From Xanthobacter flavus (GTDB taxonomy: Bacteria > Pseudomonadota > Alphaproteobacteria > Rhizobiales > Xanthobacteraceae), in the NCBI RefSeq assembly GCF_017875275.1, contig NZ_JAGGML010000001.1:620001-684000 (forward strand): a DNA stretch of 64,000 bases, written 5' to 3'. Numbering within the stretch: the stretch's first letter is position 1; each line of letters opens with the position of its first letter. Below are positions 1 to 9,382 of this stretch, piece by piece. The notes below the pieces were generated by a model. It was not told the origin of the DNA, searched no databases, and saw nothing but the letters and a program-made list of their open reading frames with translations. Both the position numbers and the translations under genes were made by a program.

Positions 1-711
1 TGGTTCTTCATCACCGCCGACTACGCCTTCGGCGCGGCGCTGGAGCGCGATGCCTCGGCGGCGGTGAAGGCGGCCGGCGGCAAGGTGGCGGGCAGCGTGA
101 AGCACCCGCTCTCCAACACCGACTTCTCCTCCTTCCTGCTGCAGGCGCAGTCCTCCGGCGCGAAGGTCATCGGCCTCGCCAATGCCGGCAACGACCTCAT
201 CACCGCGGTGAAGCAGGCGTCCGAATTCGGCATCACCCAGGGCGGCCAGCAGCTCGCCGGCCTGCTCATCTTCTCGTCCGACGTGAAGGCCCTCGGCCTG
301 CAGGCGGCGCAGGGCCTGGTGCTCACCGACGCCTTCTACTGGGACCTGAACGACGACACCCGCGCCTTCTCCAAGCGCTTCGGGGCCAAGTTCAACGGCA
401 AGATGCCCACCAGCGCCCAGGCCGGCGTCTATTCCAGCGCCATGCACTATCTGAACGCCATCAAGGACGCCAAGACCAAGGACGCGCCCAAGGTGATGGA
501 GCAGATGCGCGCCACCCCCATCAATGACCCGCTGTTCGGCAAGGGCGAGATCCGCATCGACGGCCGCGCCATCCACCCCATGTACCTGCTCAAGGTGAAG
601 AAGCCCGCCGACAGCAAGGGCGAGTGGGATCTGTTCGAGGTCGTCTCCACCATCCCCGCCAACGAGGCCTTCCGCCCCCTCAAGGACGGCAACTGCCCGC
701 TGGTCAAGTAA
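1..711 (+). CDS. ABC transporter substrate-binding protein (branched-chain amino-acid/amide type), 3' part
   Basis: Only the last 236 residues are in the window; the reading frame is open from base 1 and ends at the TAA at 709-711. The visible part matches the C-terminal lobe of type I periplasmic binding proteins of the LivJ/LivK/UrtA kind: the segment around residues 40-60 (SGAKVIGLANAG) and the later YSSAMHYLNAIKDA and DPLFGKGEIRIDGR stretches are typical. Such proteins deliver amino acids, urea or aromatic acids to an inner-membrane ABC permease. The ligand cannot be told from sequence. A strong terminator follows directly, so this gene ends its transcription unit. Confidence 0.85.
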   Translation, partial: WFFITADYAFGAALERDASAAVKAAGGKVAGSVKHPLSNTDFSSFLLQAQSSGAKVIGLANAGNDLITAVKQASEFGITQGGQQLAGLLIFSSDVKALGLQAAQGLVLTDAFYWDLNDDTRAFSKRFGAKFNGKMPTSAQAGVYSSAMHYLNAIKDAKTKDAPKVMEQMRATPINDPLFGKGEIRIDGRAIHPMYLLKVKKPADSKGEWDLFEVVSTIPANEAFRPLKDGNCPLVK

Positions 712-746
712 GCCCAAGGCGGCCCCGCCGCCAATCCCGACCGGAA

Positions 747-775
747 AGGCTCTCCCTCGCGGGAGGGCCTTTTTC
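747..775 (+). terminator. Rho-independent terminator after the ABC binding-protein gene
   Basis: The inverted repeat has arms 747-756 and 761-770 with a TCGC loop, followed by TTTTCTTT. It sits 36 bases downstream of the stop codon at 711 and before the next start at 835. Confidence 0.8.
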
Positions 776-834
776 TTTGCCACCGCCATGTGAAGCTGTA
801 TCTTCAAGCAACAACACGCCGGGCGGGAGCGACC

Positions 835-1920
835 ATGCGCATGATTGCCTCGCTCGCGCTCCTGCTGATCTCCACCGGGATCGCGCGAGCCGAGATCGTC
901 CGCTCCCCCACCAACTGGCGGGTGGACCCGGCTCCGTTCCGCACCGACAAGGACGCGAACACCAGCATCAGCGGCGCCGCCTGCGCCACCGGCACGTCCA
1001 CCTGCCTCGTGGTAAACGACGAGACGCGCTTCGCCCAGTTCTTCACCCTCGGGACCGGCACCATTTCGCCCGGCGCGGTCATAGGACTGCTGCCGAAGAA
1101 GGTCGACGGCGCCCGGATGAAGGAGCTTGACGCCGAAGGCGCCGCCTATGTGCCGCCGAGCACGCCGGGCGCGCCCGGCCATTTCTACGTCACCGGCTCC
1201 CATGGCGCCTCGCGCGAGAACGGCGTGCAGCCGTCGCGTTTCTTCCTGCTCCGCTTTCCCGTGGATGCCGCCACCGGCCTGCCCACCTTCGCCTTCGGTC
1301 CCGGCGACCCGCCGCGCGAGATCCAGCAGACCTCCGCGCTACGGGCGGCGCTCGCCCGCCTGCCGGAGATCGGGACCTATGCCAAAAAGCCGCTGGATGA
1401 GAACGGCCTCACCGTGGAAGGCTTCGCCATCCTCGACGGCGAAGCCCTTTTCGGGCTGCGTGCGCCGTGCATCGGCGGTCGGGCCTTCGTGGTGCGCGCC
1501 CCGCTCGATCCGCTGTTCTCGGGCGCGCCGGTCACCGCCCGGACGAGCAGCCTTGCGATGGGCGACAACACCGGCATCCGCGACCTCGCAGCCGTGCAAG
1601 GCGGCGTCCTGATCCTCACCGGCCGGAGCAATGATGCGCGGCGCGGAAAGACCTATTCCTGCGAGCGCCCCGTCTCCGACACGGCAAACGACGCCATGGC
1701 CGGCGTGCCGGACGCCAAGGTCTGGTTGTGGAGCGGCAAAGACGCAGACGCGCCCCTTCTGCTCGGCGCCTTGCCCGGCGTGTCCACCGGGATGAAGGCC
1801 GAGGGCCTTCTGGTGCTCGCGGAAGACGCGGCCGGCTATCGCATTCTCGTCTGGTTCGATGGCCCGCCGGACGGCGGGCCCCTGGAATTCACCGTGACCC
1901 GCCCTGCGGCCGGCAAGTAG
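835..1920 (+). CDS. DUF3616 family secreted protein
   Basis: This 361-residue protein starts at ATG 835, which has a GGGAG ribosome site about 6 bases upstream and is followed directly by a signal peptide (hydrophobic residues 4-15, cleavage probably after ARA at 17-19). An in-frame GTG at 790 has no ribosome site. The body resembles DUF3616, a predicted beta-propeller-like family of unknown biochemical role; the segments GTSTCLVVNDE near residue 52 and GLTVEGFAIL near residue 190 fit it. It is probably periplasmic. It stands alone between a terminator and a convergent gene. Confidence 0.7.
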   Translation: MRMIASLALLLISTGIARAEIVRSPTNWRVDPAPFRTDKDANTSISGAACATGTSTCLVVNDETRFAQFFTLGTGTISPGAVIGLLPKKVDGARMKELDAEGAAYVPPSTPGAPGHFYVTGSHGASRENGVQPSRFFLLRFPVDAATGLPTFAFGPGDPPREIQQTSALRAALARLPEIGTYAKKPLDENGLTVEGFAILDGEALFGLRAPCIGGRAFVVRAPLDPLFSGAPVTARTSSLAMGDNTGIRDLAAVQGGVLILTGRSNDARRGKTYSCERPVSDTANDAMAGVPDAKVWLWSGKDADAPLLLGALPGVSTGMKAEGLLVLAEDAAGYRILVWFDGPPDGGPLEFTVTRPAAGK

Positions 1921-1981
1921 GTGACGCCGGCGATCCGGCTTCGAGCGCGCCTCCCGCAGGCGCGCCCGTGCCCCCTCACCC

Positions 1982-2428
1982 CTACAGCAGCGCGGCCGCC
2001 GCCAGCACAAATGCCATGGCGAGGTCGGAGACCATGGCGATGGTCTCGGTGCGGTTCTTCTCCGGCCGCAGGGCGTGCTTCACGCCGGCGAGGAGATAGA
2101 ACAGCCCGCCGCCTACCGCCGCCGGCACGAGGAAGGACGGAAAGGCGAGGGAAAGCAGGCCGAGGGCGCCGAAGGTGATGTTGGCGAAGCCCAGCTCCTG
2201 CACGATCACCTGCGCTTTCGGATCGGAAATCTCGAAAATGGTCTCAGCCGTGAAGGCCGGCTGCGTCACCTGCTTCACGCCTGCGAGCCCCAGCCGCACA
2301 CCGACGCCCCAGACCACGAACCACTTCAGCACCAGAGGCGCCAGCGCCCCGCCCGCCACCAGCGCCTCGACGAGGATACTCGCGAGCGGAGCGATCAGCA
2401 TCAGCACGAGGATGGCGGCGAGATACAT
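1982..2428 (-). CDS. Small inner-membrane protein, DUF6790-like
   Basis: A 148-residue protein with about four hydrophobic segments (residues 3-22, 25-45, 75-105 and 125-148). The start at 2428 (MYLAAILVLM) is chosen because GGAGGA lies 9 bases upstream; the longer open frame to 2527 runs into a repeat element and has no ribosome site. A short charged loop (ALRPEKNRTE) joins the last helices. It resembles the DUF6790 group of integral membrane proteins of unknown function. It is convergent with the DUF3616 gene, and its upstream region carries a 110-bp dispersed repeat. Confidence 0.6.
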   Translation of the reverse strand: MYLAAILVLMLIAPLASILVEALVAGGALAPLVLKWFVVWGVGVRLGLAGVKQVTQPAFTAETIFEISDPKAQVIVQELGFANITFGALGLLSLAFPSFLVPAAVGGGLFYLLAGVKHALRPEKNRTETIAMVSDLAMAFVLAAAALL

Positions 2429-2497
2429 GGGGTGGGCTCCTCCGGAAAAGCCAAATGGCGTTTCTCCACAGTAGCGAACGCCGCCCTGATTTGCTGC

Positions 2498-2607
2498 GTC
2501 ATCCCCCGCCTCGTGCGGGGGATCCACCCTGCGGCCGGGCAGGCTCCACGGTATGGTAGCGCCGGCAAACGGCGAAGTGGATGGCCCGGACGAGCCGGGC
2601 CATGACG
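2498..2607. repeat. Dispersed intergenic palindromic repeat, copy 1
   Basis: A 110-bp element whose ends are each a hairpin: left stem GTCATCCCCC...GGGGGATCCAC, right stem GTGGATGGCCCGG...CCGGGCCATGAC. The outer ends are inverted repeats of each other (GTCAT/ATGAC). A second copy of exactly the same length is at 11524-11633. It lies between convergent or unrelated genes and encodes nothing. Related GTCAT-CCCCGG repeats are widespread in alphaproteobacterial genomes. I infer a REP/MITE-like element. Confidence 0.75.
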
Positions 2608-2640
2608 GCAGAAAGCGACTGCCTCAGCCCAAAACGAAGA

Positions 2641-2662
2641 ACGGCGGGCCGAGGCCCGCCGT
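2641..2662 (-). terminator. Terminator after the DAHP synthase gene
   Basis: A perfect 9-10 bp stem (ACGGCGGGC/GCCCGCCGT) is followed, on the minus strand, by TTCTTCGTTTT. It lies about 80 bases past the aroG stop and is correctly oriented to end that transcript. Confidence 0.65.
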
Positions 2663-2739
2663 CCGTTCAGTCTCGTCCCTGGAAGAACCGCGGATCACTC
2701 CGCGGCTTCGACCTTGTGGCGTCTCGTCGAACCCGCGGA

Positions 2740-4176
2740 TCACTCCGCCGCTTCGACCTGCGGGCGGCCGCGGGCGAGGCGCTCGCGCTTGAGCAGTTCG
2801 GCGACCAGGAAGGCGGTTTCGATGGCCTGCTCGGCGTTGAGGCGCGGGTCGCAGAAGGTGTGGTAGCGGTCGCGCAGGTCCTCGTCCGAGATGGCGCGGG
2901 CACCGCCGGTGCATTCGGTGACGTTCTTGCCCGTCATCTCCAGATGCACGCCGCCGGCAAACGTGCCCTCGGCCGCATGGATGTCGAAGAAGGAGCGGAT
3001 CTCCGACTGCACCCGCTCGAACGGGCGGGTCTTGTAGCCGGAGGCGGCCTTGATGGTGTTGCCGTGCATGGGATCGCACGACCACGCCACGGTGCGGCCT
3101 TCCTTCTCCACCGCGCGGATGAGGCCCGGCAGGTAGTCGCCCACCTTGTCGGCGCCGAAGCGGCAGATCAGCGTGATGCGGCCCGCCTCATTGTCCGGCT
3201 GGAGGATGTCCAGGAGGCGGATGAGGCCTTCCGGGGAGATGGACGGCCCGCACTTGATGCCGATCGGGTTGCGGATGCCGCGGAAGTACTCGACATGCGC
3301 ATGGTCCGGCTGGCGGGTGCGGTCGCCGATCCACAGGAGGTGGCCGGAGGTCGCGTACCAGTCGCCCGAGGTGGAATCGACGCGGGTGAGGGCCTGCTCA
3401 TAGCCCAGCAGCAGCGCCTCGTGGCTGGTGAAGAAATCCGTCGTCCGCATTTCCGGGTGGCTCTGCGGATTGATCCCGCAGGCGCGCATGAAGTCGAGCG
3501 CCTCGGTGATGCGATCCGCGAGTTCCTGGTAGCGCGAGGACTGGGGTGAATCCTTCACGAAGCCCAGCATCCACTGGTGGGCGTTCTCCAGATTGGCATA
3601 GCCGCCGGTGGCGAAGGCGCGCAGCAGGTTGAGCGTCGCCGCCGACTGGCGGTAGGCCTCGATCTGGCGGCGCGCGTCGGGCACGCGGGCAGCTTCCGTG
3701 AAGGCGATGTCGTTGACGATGTCGCCGCGGTAGCTGGGCAGGGTCACGCCGTTCTCGGTCTCGGTGTCCGAGGACCGGGGCTTGGCGAACTGCCCGGCGA
3801 TGCGGCCGACCTTCACCACCGGCGAGCCGCCGGCGAACGTCAGCACCACCGCCATCTGCAGGAAGACGCGGAAGAAATCGCGGATGTTGTCGGCCGAATG
3901 CTCGTCGAAGCTCTCGGCGCAGTCGCCGCCCTGCAGGAGGAAGGCTTCGCCGCGGGCGACCTTGGCGATCTCGGCCTTCAGGCGGCGCGCCTCACCTGCA
4001 AAAACGAGCGGGGGGTAGGAGGCGAGCTTCTGCTCCACCTCTTCCAGCTGCGCCTTGTCCGGATAATTGGGCATCTGGAGGCCGGGATAAAATCGCCAGC
4101 TATCCGGACGCCAGCCTTCGGCGCGGCGGGAAGCCTCGGCGCCAGGGACGGGAGCGGACTGCGGGCGGGTCACCAT
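2740..4176 (-). CDS. aroG: 3-deoxy-7-phosphoheptulonate synthase, class II (DAHP synthase)
   Basis: This 478-residue enzyme condenses phosphoenolpyruvate and erythrose 4-phosphate to DAHP, the first step of the shikimate pathway. It is the class II (plant/mycobacterial) type: [10 protein letters not shown] at residues 23-32, the metal-site segment GGDCAES at 83-89 (Cys86), [11 protein letters not shown] in the middle, DPMHGNT and GGVHLEMTG towards the end. Length fits the family. ATG 4176 is preferred because GGAGAG lies 7 bases upstream; in-frame ATGs at 4188 and 4194 lack this. The last codons (VEAAE, stop) are duplicated downstream at 2690-2714, outside the gene. It appears to be a single-gene unit. 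Confidence 0.95.
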   Translation of the reverse strand: MVTRPQSAPVPGAEASRRAEGWRPDSWRFYPGLQMPNYPDKAQLEEVEQKLASYPPLVFAGEARRLKAEIAKVARGEAFLLQGGDCAESFDEHSADNIRDFFRVFLQMAVVLTFAGGSPVVKVGRIAGQFAKPRSSDTETENGVTLPSYRGDIVNDIAFTEAARVPDARRQIEAYRQSAATLNLLRAFATGGYANLENAHQWMLGFVKDSPQSSRYQELADRITEALDFMRACGINPQSHPEMRTTDFFTSHEALLLGYEQALTRVDSTSGDWYATSGHLLWIGDRTRQPDHAHVEYFRGIRNPIGIKCGPSISPEGLIRLLDILQPDNEAGRITLICRFGADKVGDYLPGLIRAVEKEGRTVAWSCDPMHGNTIKAASGYKTRPFERVQSEIRSFFDIHAAEGTFAGGVHLEMTGKNVTECTGGARAISDEDLRDRYHTFCDPRLNAEQAIETAFLVAELLKRERLARGRPQVEAAE

Positions 4177-4454
4177 TTGACTCTCCATTTGCATAAGGCC
4201 GGCCGGTTCTCCGGTCCGGTCCGTCCCGCTGGTGCGCCTCCGGCGTTCCTCTTGTGTTCGCGGGATCGGAAGGCGGGCTTATACACGAAGCCCGTCCGCA
4301 CCGAAAGGATGCGACGCAACACAGCTGACGCCCCTGCCCGCTGACGCGACCGTGATGGATCGAGGCCCTCGGCCGACTTCTTTCCCTAGCGCAATGGCGC
4401 AAGGATCGGCCCCGGCCGTCCTGCGTTCCCGGTCTCACGGCGAAGGAGCCTTCC

Positions 4455-4874
4455 ATGACACTCGCGCGGACACCGACACCGCGAACCGTTCGAACCCCTG
4501 CGCGTGCCGCCGGCGGTGCGCGTGCCGTCCGCCGCACCCTTGCGGCGGCGCTCGCCCTCTCGCTGCCGGCCGGCCTCGCCTTCGCCCATCACGGCTGGGG
4601 CAGCTACGACACGGCCAAGGCCTTCACCATGACCGGCCCGGTGCAGCACCTGGAATGGGCCAATCCCCATGCCCACCTCACCATCAGCCACGACGGCGCC
4701 ACCTGGGAGGCGACCCTCGCCCCGGTCTCGCGCATGACCGCGCGCGGCCTGAGCGCGGAGATGATCAAGGCCGGCACCACCGTGAGCGTCTACGGCTATC
4801 CCTCCACCCGCACCCCCAATGAGATGCGGGCGGAGCGCATCACCGTGGACGGCAAGACGGTGGAGCTGAGATAG
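4455..4874 (+). CDS. DUF6152 family exported protein
   Basis: A 139-residue protein with a long Arg-rich N-terminus and then a signal-peptide core (ALALSLPAGLAFAHH, residues 33-47). The mature part has the HHGWGSYD opening and the EWANPHAHL segment typical of DUF6152, a small beta-rich periplasmic family of unknown role, often next to membrane proteins. Start ATG 4455 follows GAAGGAG at a normal distance. The next gene begins two bases after this stop codon, so the two form an operon and are probably translated together. Confidence 0.75.
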   Translation: MTLARTPTPRTVRTPARAAGGARAVRRTLAAALALSLPAGLAFAHHGWGSYDTAKAFTMTGPVQHLEWANPHAHLTISHDGATWEATLAPVSRMTARGLSAEMIKAGTTVSVYGYPSTRTPNEMRAERITVDGKTVELR

Positions 4875-4876
4875 GC

Positions 4877-5344
4877 GTGGACGCGGCTTTTTCCCTCGCG
4901 GCCGCCGTCGAGGCCTCGGCCTTCGGGCAGGCGATGCGGGCGAGCATTTGGCTCTATCCGCTGGCGAACCTCCTGCATGTGCTCGGCGCCGCCTTGGTCG
5001 TCGGCGCGTCCGCCACCTTCGACGTGGCGGTGCTGCGGGGCGACCGCGCCTCGCGCTTCGTGCTGCGGGCGGGCATTCCGCTGGCCGCGCTCGGGCTCGC
5101 GCTCCAGATCGTCACCGGCGTCGCGCTGTTCGCGGCGGAAGCCGGACCGCTCATGCGCAACCCGGCCTTTCTCGCCAAGCTCGCCTTCATCGCCGTCGGC
5201 ATCGCCAACATCGCGGTCTTTCACGCCGTTCTGAACCCGCGCGCGCAGCGGCCTTTGCCGAAAGGGGCGCGGGTCGCGGCGGCGGTGTCACTCCTCGCGT
5301 GGGCCGGTGCCCTTCTCCTCGGACGCGCCATCGCCTATGTGTGA
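4877..5344 (+). CDS. Integral membrane protein, DUF6644-like
   Basis: A 155-residue protein with four predicted membrane helices (about residues 22-48, 62-85, 95-118 and 132-152). The GTG start at 4877 lies two bases after the DUF6152 stop. Conserved-looking polar positions near helix ends (ASIWLYPLANLLHVLGAA) include a His that could bind metal or haem; this is only a guess. DUF6152 and DUF6644-type genes are often adjacent, which suggests a shared envelope function that is not known. Confidence 0.65.
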   Translation: MDAAFSLAAAVEASAFGQAMRASIWLYPLANLLHVLGAALVVGASATFDVAVLRGDRASRFVLRAGIPLAALGLALQIVTGVALFAAEAGPLMRNPAFLAKLAFIAVGIANIAVFHAVLNPRAQRPLPKGARVAAAVSLLAWAGALLLGRAIAYV

Positions 5345-5415
5345 CGGCCCGTGGCGTCCCCCGCCATACCGTCCGAACGTGTCTGTTGCGGGACACGCCA
5401 ACGCCCGAGCCTGTC

Positions 5416-6705
5416 ATGTCACAGCCCCATCGCGCGCCGGCGCCGGCCTCCGCTTCCGCCGCGCGTCCGCGCGCTCCCGCCCCCGGACAGCCCGGCTCGG
5501 TCGGTCCCGGTTTCGTGGAGTTCGTGGCGCTCATCGCCCTGCTCATGGGCATGACCGCCTTCTCCATCGACAATCTCCTGCCCGCCTTCGGCGCGATCCA
5601 GGCCGACTTCGGGCTGGAGAATCCCAATCACGTGCAGGTGATGGTCTATGCCTATCTCATCGGCATCGGCGGCGCGCAATTCTTCTACGGCCCCATCTCG
5701 GACGTGCTGGGCCGCCGCCCCATCCTGTTCGCGGGCCTCGCGATCTATGCGCTGGGCAGCCTGCTCGCTTTGTACACCCGCGATTTCAACGTGCTCATCA
5801 TCGCCCGGCTGATCCAGGGCATGGGCGCGGCGGCGGGGCGGGTGCTGGCCGTCGCCATCGTGCGCGACCGCTTCGAGGGGCGCGACATGGCGCGCATCAT
5901 GTCGCTGAGCATGATGGTGTTCCTCACCGTGCCCATCATCGCGCCGGCTCTGGGCGGCCTCATCCTGCTCCTCGGCTCTTGGCACCTCATCTTCGTCGCC
6001 ATGCTGCTGCTGGCGGTGGCGCTGTTCGCCTGGTTCGGCCTGCGCATGCCGGAGACGCTGCATCCGGAATATCGCATCCCCTTCTCGCTGCGCTCCATCG
6101 GCAAGGCGGCGAAGCTCACGCTCACCACGCGCCGCTCGGTGGGCTATGCGGTGGCCATCGGGCTCATGATGGGCTCGCTGATGGCCTATGTGGGCTCGGC
6201 CTCGCAGGTGTTCCAGACCGACGTCTACCGCCTCGGCAACCTGTTCCCCATCGCCTTCGCGGCGGTGGCGGGCATCATGGCGGTGGCGTCCTTCCTCAAT
6301 GCCAGCCTCGTGCATCGCATCGGCATGCGGCGCCTCTCCCACGCCGGCATCCTCGGCTTCATCGCCGCCGGGGCGCTGATGGTGGCCTCGAGCCTCATCT
6401 GGGACGGCAAGCCGCCGCTGATCCTGTTCTGCGGCCTCGTGGCGGCGGGGCAGTTCCTGTTCGCGCTCACGGTGCCCAACTTCAATTCCATGGCCATGGA
6501 GCCGCTCGGCGCGGTCGCAGGCACCGCCTCGTCCTTCATCGGTGGGTTCACGACGCTGCTGGCCGCCGTGCTGGGCTTCATCGTGGGAAGCCATTTCGAC
6601 GGCACCGTGATGCCGCTGAGCCTCGGCTACATGGTGCTGGGCGCCATCGCGCTGGTGTTCGTGCTGTGGGCGGAGAAGGGCAAGCTGTTCAGCCACCAGC
6701 ATTAG
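5416..6705 (+). CDS. MFS drug-resistance transporter, Bcr/CflA family
   Basis: A 429-residue transporter with twelve predicted membrane helices after a Pro/Ala-rich N-terminal tail of about 30 residues. Helix 1 carries FSIDNLLPAFGAI, and the loop after helix 2 holds the MFS motif GPISDVLGRRP near residue 95. The RLIQGMGAAAG segment in helix 4 is the drug:proton antiporter signature of the Bcr/CflA subfamily. Expected role: proton-driven efflux of small drugs across the inner membrane. ATG 5416 is the first start that fits the family; the longer open frame to 4948 overlaps the preceding gene. Confidence 0.9.
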   Translation: MSQPHRAPAPASASAARPRAPAPGQPGSVGPGFVEFVALIALLMGMTAFSIDNLLPAFGAIQADFGLENPNHVQVMVYAYLIGIGGAQFFYGPISDVLGRRPILFAGLAIYALGSLLALYTRDFNVLIIARLIQGMGAAAGRVLAVAIVRDRFEGRDMARIMSLSMMVFLTVPIIAPALGGLILLLGSWHLIFVAMLLLAVALFAWFGLRMPETLHPEYRIPFSLRSIGKAAKLTLTTRRSVGYAVAIGLMMGSLMAYVGSASQVFQTDVYRLGNLFPIAFAAVAGIMAVASFLNASLVHRIGMRRLSHAGILGFIAAGALMVASSLIWDGKPPLILFCGLVAAGQFLFALTVPNFNSMAMEPLGAVAGTASSFIGGFTTLLAAVLGFIVGSHFDGTVMPLSLGYMVLGAIALVFVLWAEKGKLFSHQH

Positions 6706-6871
6706 CGCCGGCTGGGATAGGGCTGCCCTGCGGCATGGCTGCCCTGCGCCGCCAGGGCGACGTGCGTCGGCGAACTGTCCGCAAGGCGTGGTAAAAGAGG
6801 CGCCGACACCGACACGCTTGCGCCATTCCGCGCCTGCGGGATCGACCGATCAGGAGCCCACAGGAGCCCCG

Positions 6872-7768
6872 ATGCCTCAGCTCTCGCCCGAAGGCCAGGC
6901 GGCCATCAACGCCATTTCCCAGCGCACCGGCTTCAGCCCGGATGCGGTGACCTCCATGCTGTTCTCGGTCATCGCCGGCAACGGCACCATGGCCCAGTTC
7001 AACCATCCCGAATTCGGCGGCTCCGGCCAGTGGATGGCGGGCGGGATGACGATGGTCTCCGACATGTTCAACAATTACCTCAAGGGCCGCGTGGACGGCC
7101 TGTGCAGCGAATTGTCGAACCTCGTCGCCAGCCAGCCCGGCCTCACCCAGAGCGGCAGCTTCCAGTCGCAGAGCCAGGGGGGCGGATATTCCGGCAGCGG
7201 CCAGTGGCAGACGAACGGCGGCGGCGGCTTCGGCGGCAACATGGGCGGGAGCACGGGCGGCAACCAGCCCAGCCTGTTCGTGCCGCAGGCCTCCGGCGGC
7301 TTCAACTGGTGGCCGGCCGATCTCGGCCAGCCGGCCAGCACCGGCGCGCAGAATGGCGTGCGCTACGCCTACTTCCCAGGCGCGCGCCGCCTCGCCATCG
7401 ATCTCAATGGGCAGGTGACGGTCTACGACAGCCTCGACCACCAGATCGGCGGCTTCTCCCAGCAGCAGGGCGGATCGGGCAGCCTCACCTTCACCAGCCA
7501 GTACGGCACGGTGTTCGTCTCCAGCCTGCCCATCGTGAGCGGCGCGCCGCAGGCCCCCGCTTACGCGCCGCAGGCCCCGACCTATGCCCCGCCGCCGCCC
7601 GCCTACGATCCGCCGCAGCAGCAGCCGCAGTCGTTCGGCAATGCCCCGCCGCTGGGCCAGAACGAGGTGATCTCGGCCATCGAGAAGCTGGCCGACCTCC
7701 ACGCCAAGGGCATCCTCAGCGACCAGGAATTCAGCACCAAGAAGGCCGAGCTGCTCAGCCGGCTGTGA
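6872..7768 (+). CDS. SHOCT-domain protein with Gly/Gln-rich middle
   Basis: A 298-residue protein. ATG 6872 follows AGGAG at good distance. The N-terminal 75 residues look like a folded region (MSxxGxxxINAISQRTGFS). Residues 75-165 are rich in Gly, Gln, Ser and Asn, and 225-265 form a Pro/Ala/Tyr-rich linker. The last 35 residues (EKLADLHAKGILSDQEFSTKKAELLSRL region) are a SHOCT domain, a short helical module found at protein termini and thought to aid oligomerisation. No signal peptide is visible. Function unknown. Confidence 0.75.
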   Translation: MPQLSPEGQAAINAISQRTGFSPDAVTSMLFSVIAGNGTMAQFNHPEFGGSGQWMAGGMTMVSDMFNNYLKGRVDGLCSELSNLVASQPGLTQSGSFQSQSQGGGYSGSGQWQTNGGGGFGGNMGGSTGGNQPSLFVPQASGGFNWWPADLGQPASTGAQNGVRYAYFPGARRLAIDLNGQVTVYDSLDHQIGGFSQQQGGSGSLTFTSQYGTVFVSSLPIVSGAPQAPAYAPQAPTYAPPPPAYDPPQQQPQSFGNAPPLGQNEVISAIEKLADLHAKGILSDQEFSTKKAELLSRL

Positions 7769-7879
7769 GGGGGCGGGGCCCTCCGCTCCGCCGTCACCAG
7801 CCCGCGAAGTCCAGGGACAAACGGCGCCATGGGTCCTCCGGTCGAGCCGGAGGACGACGGTGACAACAGTCTTCTTCGG

Positions 7880-9241
7880 TCACGGCGCCTTCGTGCGCAG
7901 CGTCACCAGTTCTTCCGCCGCGGTGGGATGCACGGCGATGGTGCGGTCGAAATCGGCCTTGGTCGCCTTCAGCCCCAGCGCCACGGCGGCGAGCTGGATC
8001 ATCTCGGCGGCGGCATCGCCCATGATGTGCACGCCGAGCACCTGGTCGGTCTCGCCATCCACGATCAGCTTCATGAAATCGCGCGTCTCGCGGCCGGAGA
8101 GGGTCGCCTTCAGCGGGCGGAAGCTGGTCTTGTAGATGTCCACCGGCCGGCCGGCGGCCCGCGCCGCCTCTTCCGTGCAGCCCACGGTGCCGATCTCCGG
8201 CTCCGAGAAGACGGCGGTGGCGATGAGCGAATGGTCCACCGTCCACGGCTTGTTGCCGAACACGGTGTCGGCGAAGGCGTGGCCCTCGCGGATGGCGACG
8301 GGGGTGAGGTTGACCCGGTTGGTGATGTCGCCCACCGCGTAGATGGAGGGCACATTGGTGCGGCTGTGCGCATCCACCACCACCGCGCCAAGCTCGTCCA
8401 GCGCGACGCCCACGGCCTCGAGGCCGAGATTGCGGGTGCTGGGAATGCGGCCGATGGCGAGCATCACCTCGTCCACCTCCACCTCCGAGCCATCCGAGAG
8501 CACCACGCGCTTGCCGCCGGAGACGGCCTCGATGGAGGCGAGGGTCTTGCCGCTGACGAGCTTGATGCCGGCGCGGGCCATCTCCATCTCCAGATGCTCG
8601 CGCACCTCCATGTCGAAGCCGCGCAGCACCTTGTCACCGCGATAGACCAGCGTCACCTCGGCGCCCAGCGAGCGGAACAGGCCGGCGAACTCGACCGCGA
8701 TATAGCCCGCGCCCTGGATCAGGATGCGGTCGGGGAAGCTCCTGAGGTTGAACGCCTCGTTGGAGGTGATGGCCAGCTCGCAGCCGGGAATCTGCGGCCC
8801 GAGCGCGGGATGGGCGCCGGTGGCGAGCAGGATGTGGCGCGCCGCCACCTCCTCGCCCGTCGCGAGGATGCGCACGAGATTCGGCCCCGCCACCACCGCG
8901 CGGGAGGCGACGACCTCCACCCCGGCGGCCTCGGCATTGCGCTTGTAGATGCCCTCGAGCCGGGCGATCTCCTTGTCCTTGTTGGCGACGAGGGTCAGCC
9001 AGTCGAACTCGGGCGCGCTCACCCGCCAGCCGAAGCCGGCCATGTCGTCGATGTCGTGGGCGTAGCGGCCGGCATAGACGAACAGCTTCTTGGGCACGCA
9101 GCCGCGGATGACGCAGGTGCCGCCCATGCGGTACTCCTCGGCCATCATCACCTTGGCGCCATGCTGGGCGGCGATGCGGCCGGCGCGCACGCCCCCCGAA
9201 CCGCCGCCGATCACGAACAGGTCCACCTCGCGCTGTGTCAT
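7880..9241 (-). CDS. gor: Glutathione-disulfide reductase
   Basis: A 453-residue flavoenzyme that reduces oxidised glutathione with NADPH in the cytoplasm. The FAD-binding GGGSGG lies at residues 12-17, the redox-active pair is Cys43/Cys48 in GGTCVIRGCVPKK, the NAD(P)-binding GAGYIA is in the middle, the second FAD motif AVGDITNR comes after it, and the catalytic HPTAAEE is near the C-terminus. The start at 9241 has GGGAG upstream; the longer open frame to 9346 does not. The pattern fits proteobacterial Gor rather than trypanothione reductase or mercuric reductase. Confidence 0.93.
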   Translation of the reverse strand: MTQREVDLFVIGGGSGGVRAGRIAAQHGAKVMMAEEYRMGGTCVIRGCVPKKLFVYAGRYAHDIDDMAGFGWRVSAPEFDWLTLVANKDKEIARLEGIYKRNAEAAGVEVVASRAVVAGPNLVRILATGEEVAARHILLATGAHPALGPQIPGCELAITSNEAFNLRSFPDRILIQGAGYIAVEFAGLFRSLGAEVTLVYRGDKVLRGFDMEVREHLEMEMARAGIKLVSGKTLASIEAVSGGKRVVLSDGSEVEVDEVMLAIGRIPSTRNLGLEAVGVALDELGAVVVDAHSRTNVPSIYAVGDITNRVNLTPVAIREGHAFADTVFGNKPWTVDHSLIATAVFSEPEIGTVGCTEEAARAAGRPVDIYKTSFRPLKATLSGRETRDFMKLIVDGETDQVLGVHIMGDAAAEMIQLAAVALGLKATKADFDRTIAVHPTAAEELVTLRTKAP

Positions 9242-9382
9242 ATGTCGGCTCCCGCCAGATCCCGATGCGTGGCGGGTGGCTTGAAGGAGCCGCGCCGGGG
9301 CGTCAAGCAAACTCGCCGTGGGCCGGCCCGCTTGCCGCTTCTGCACATAGGTGCTTCAACGCGGCATTGAATACGGACGCCG

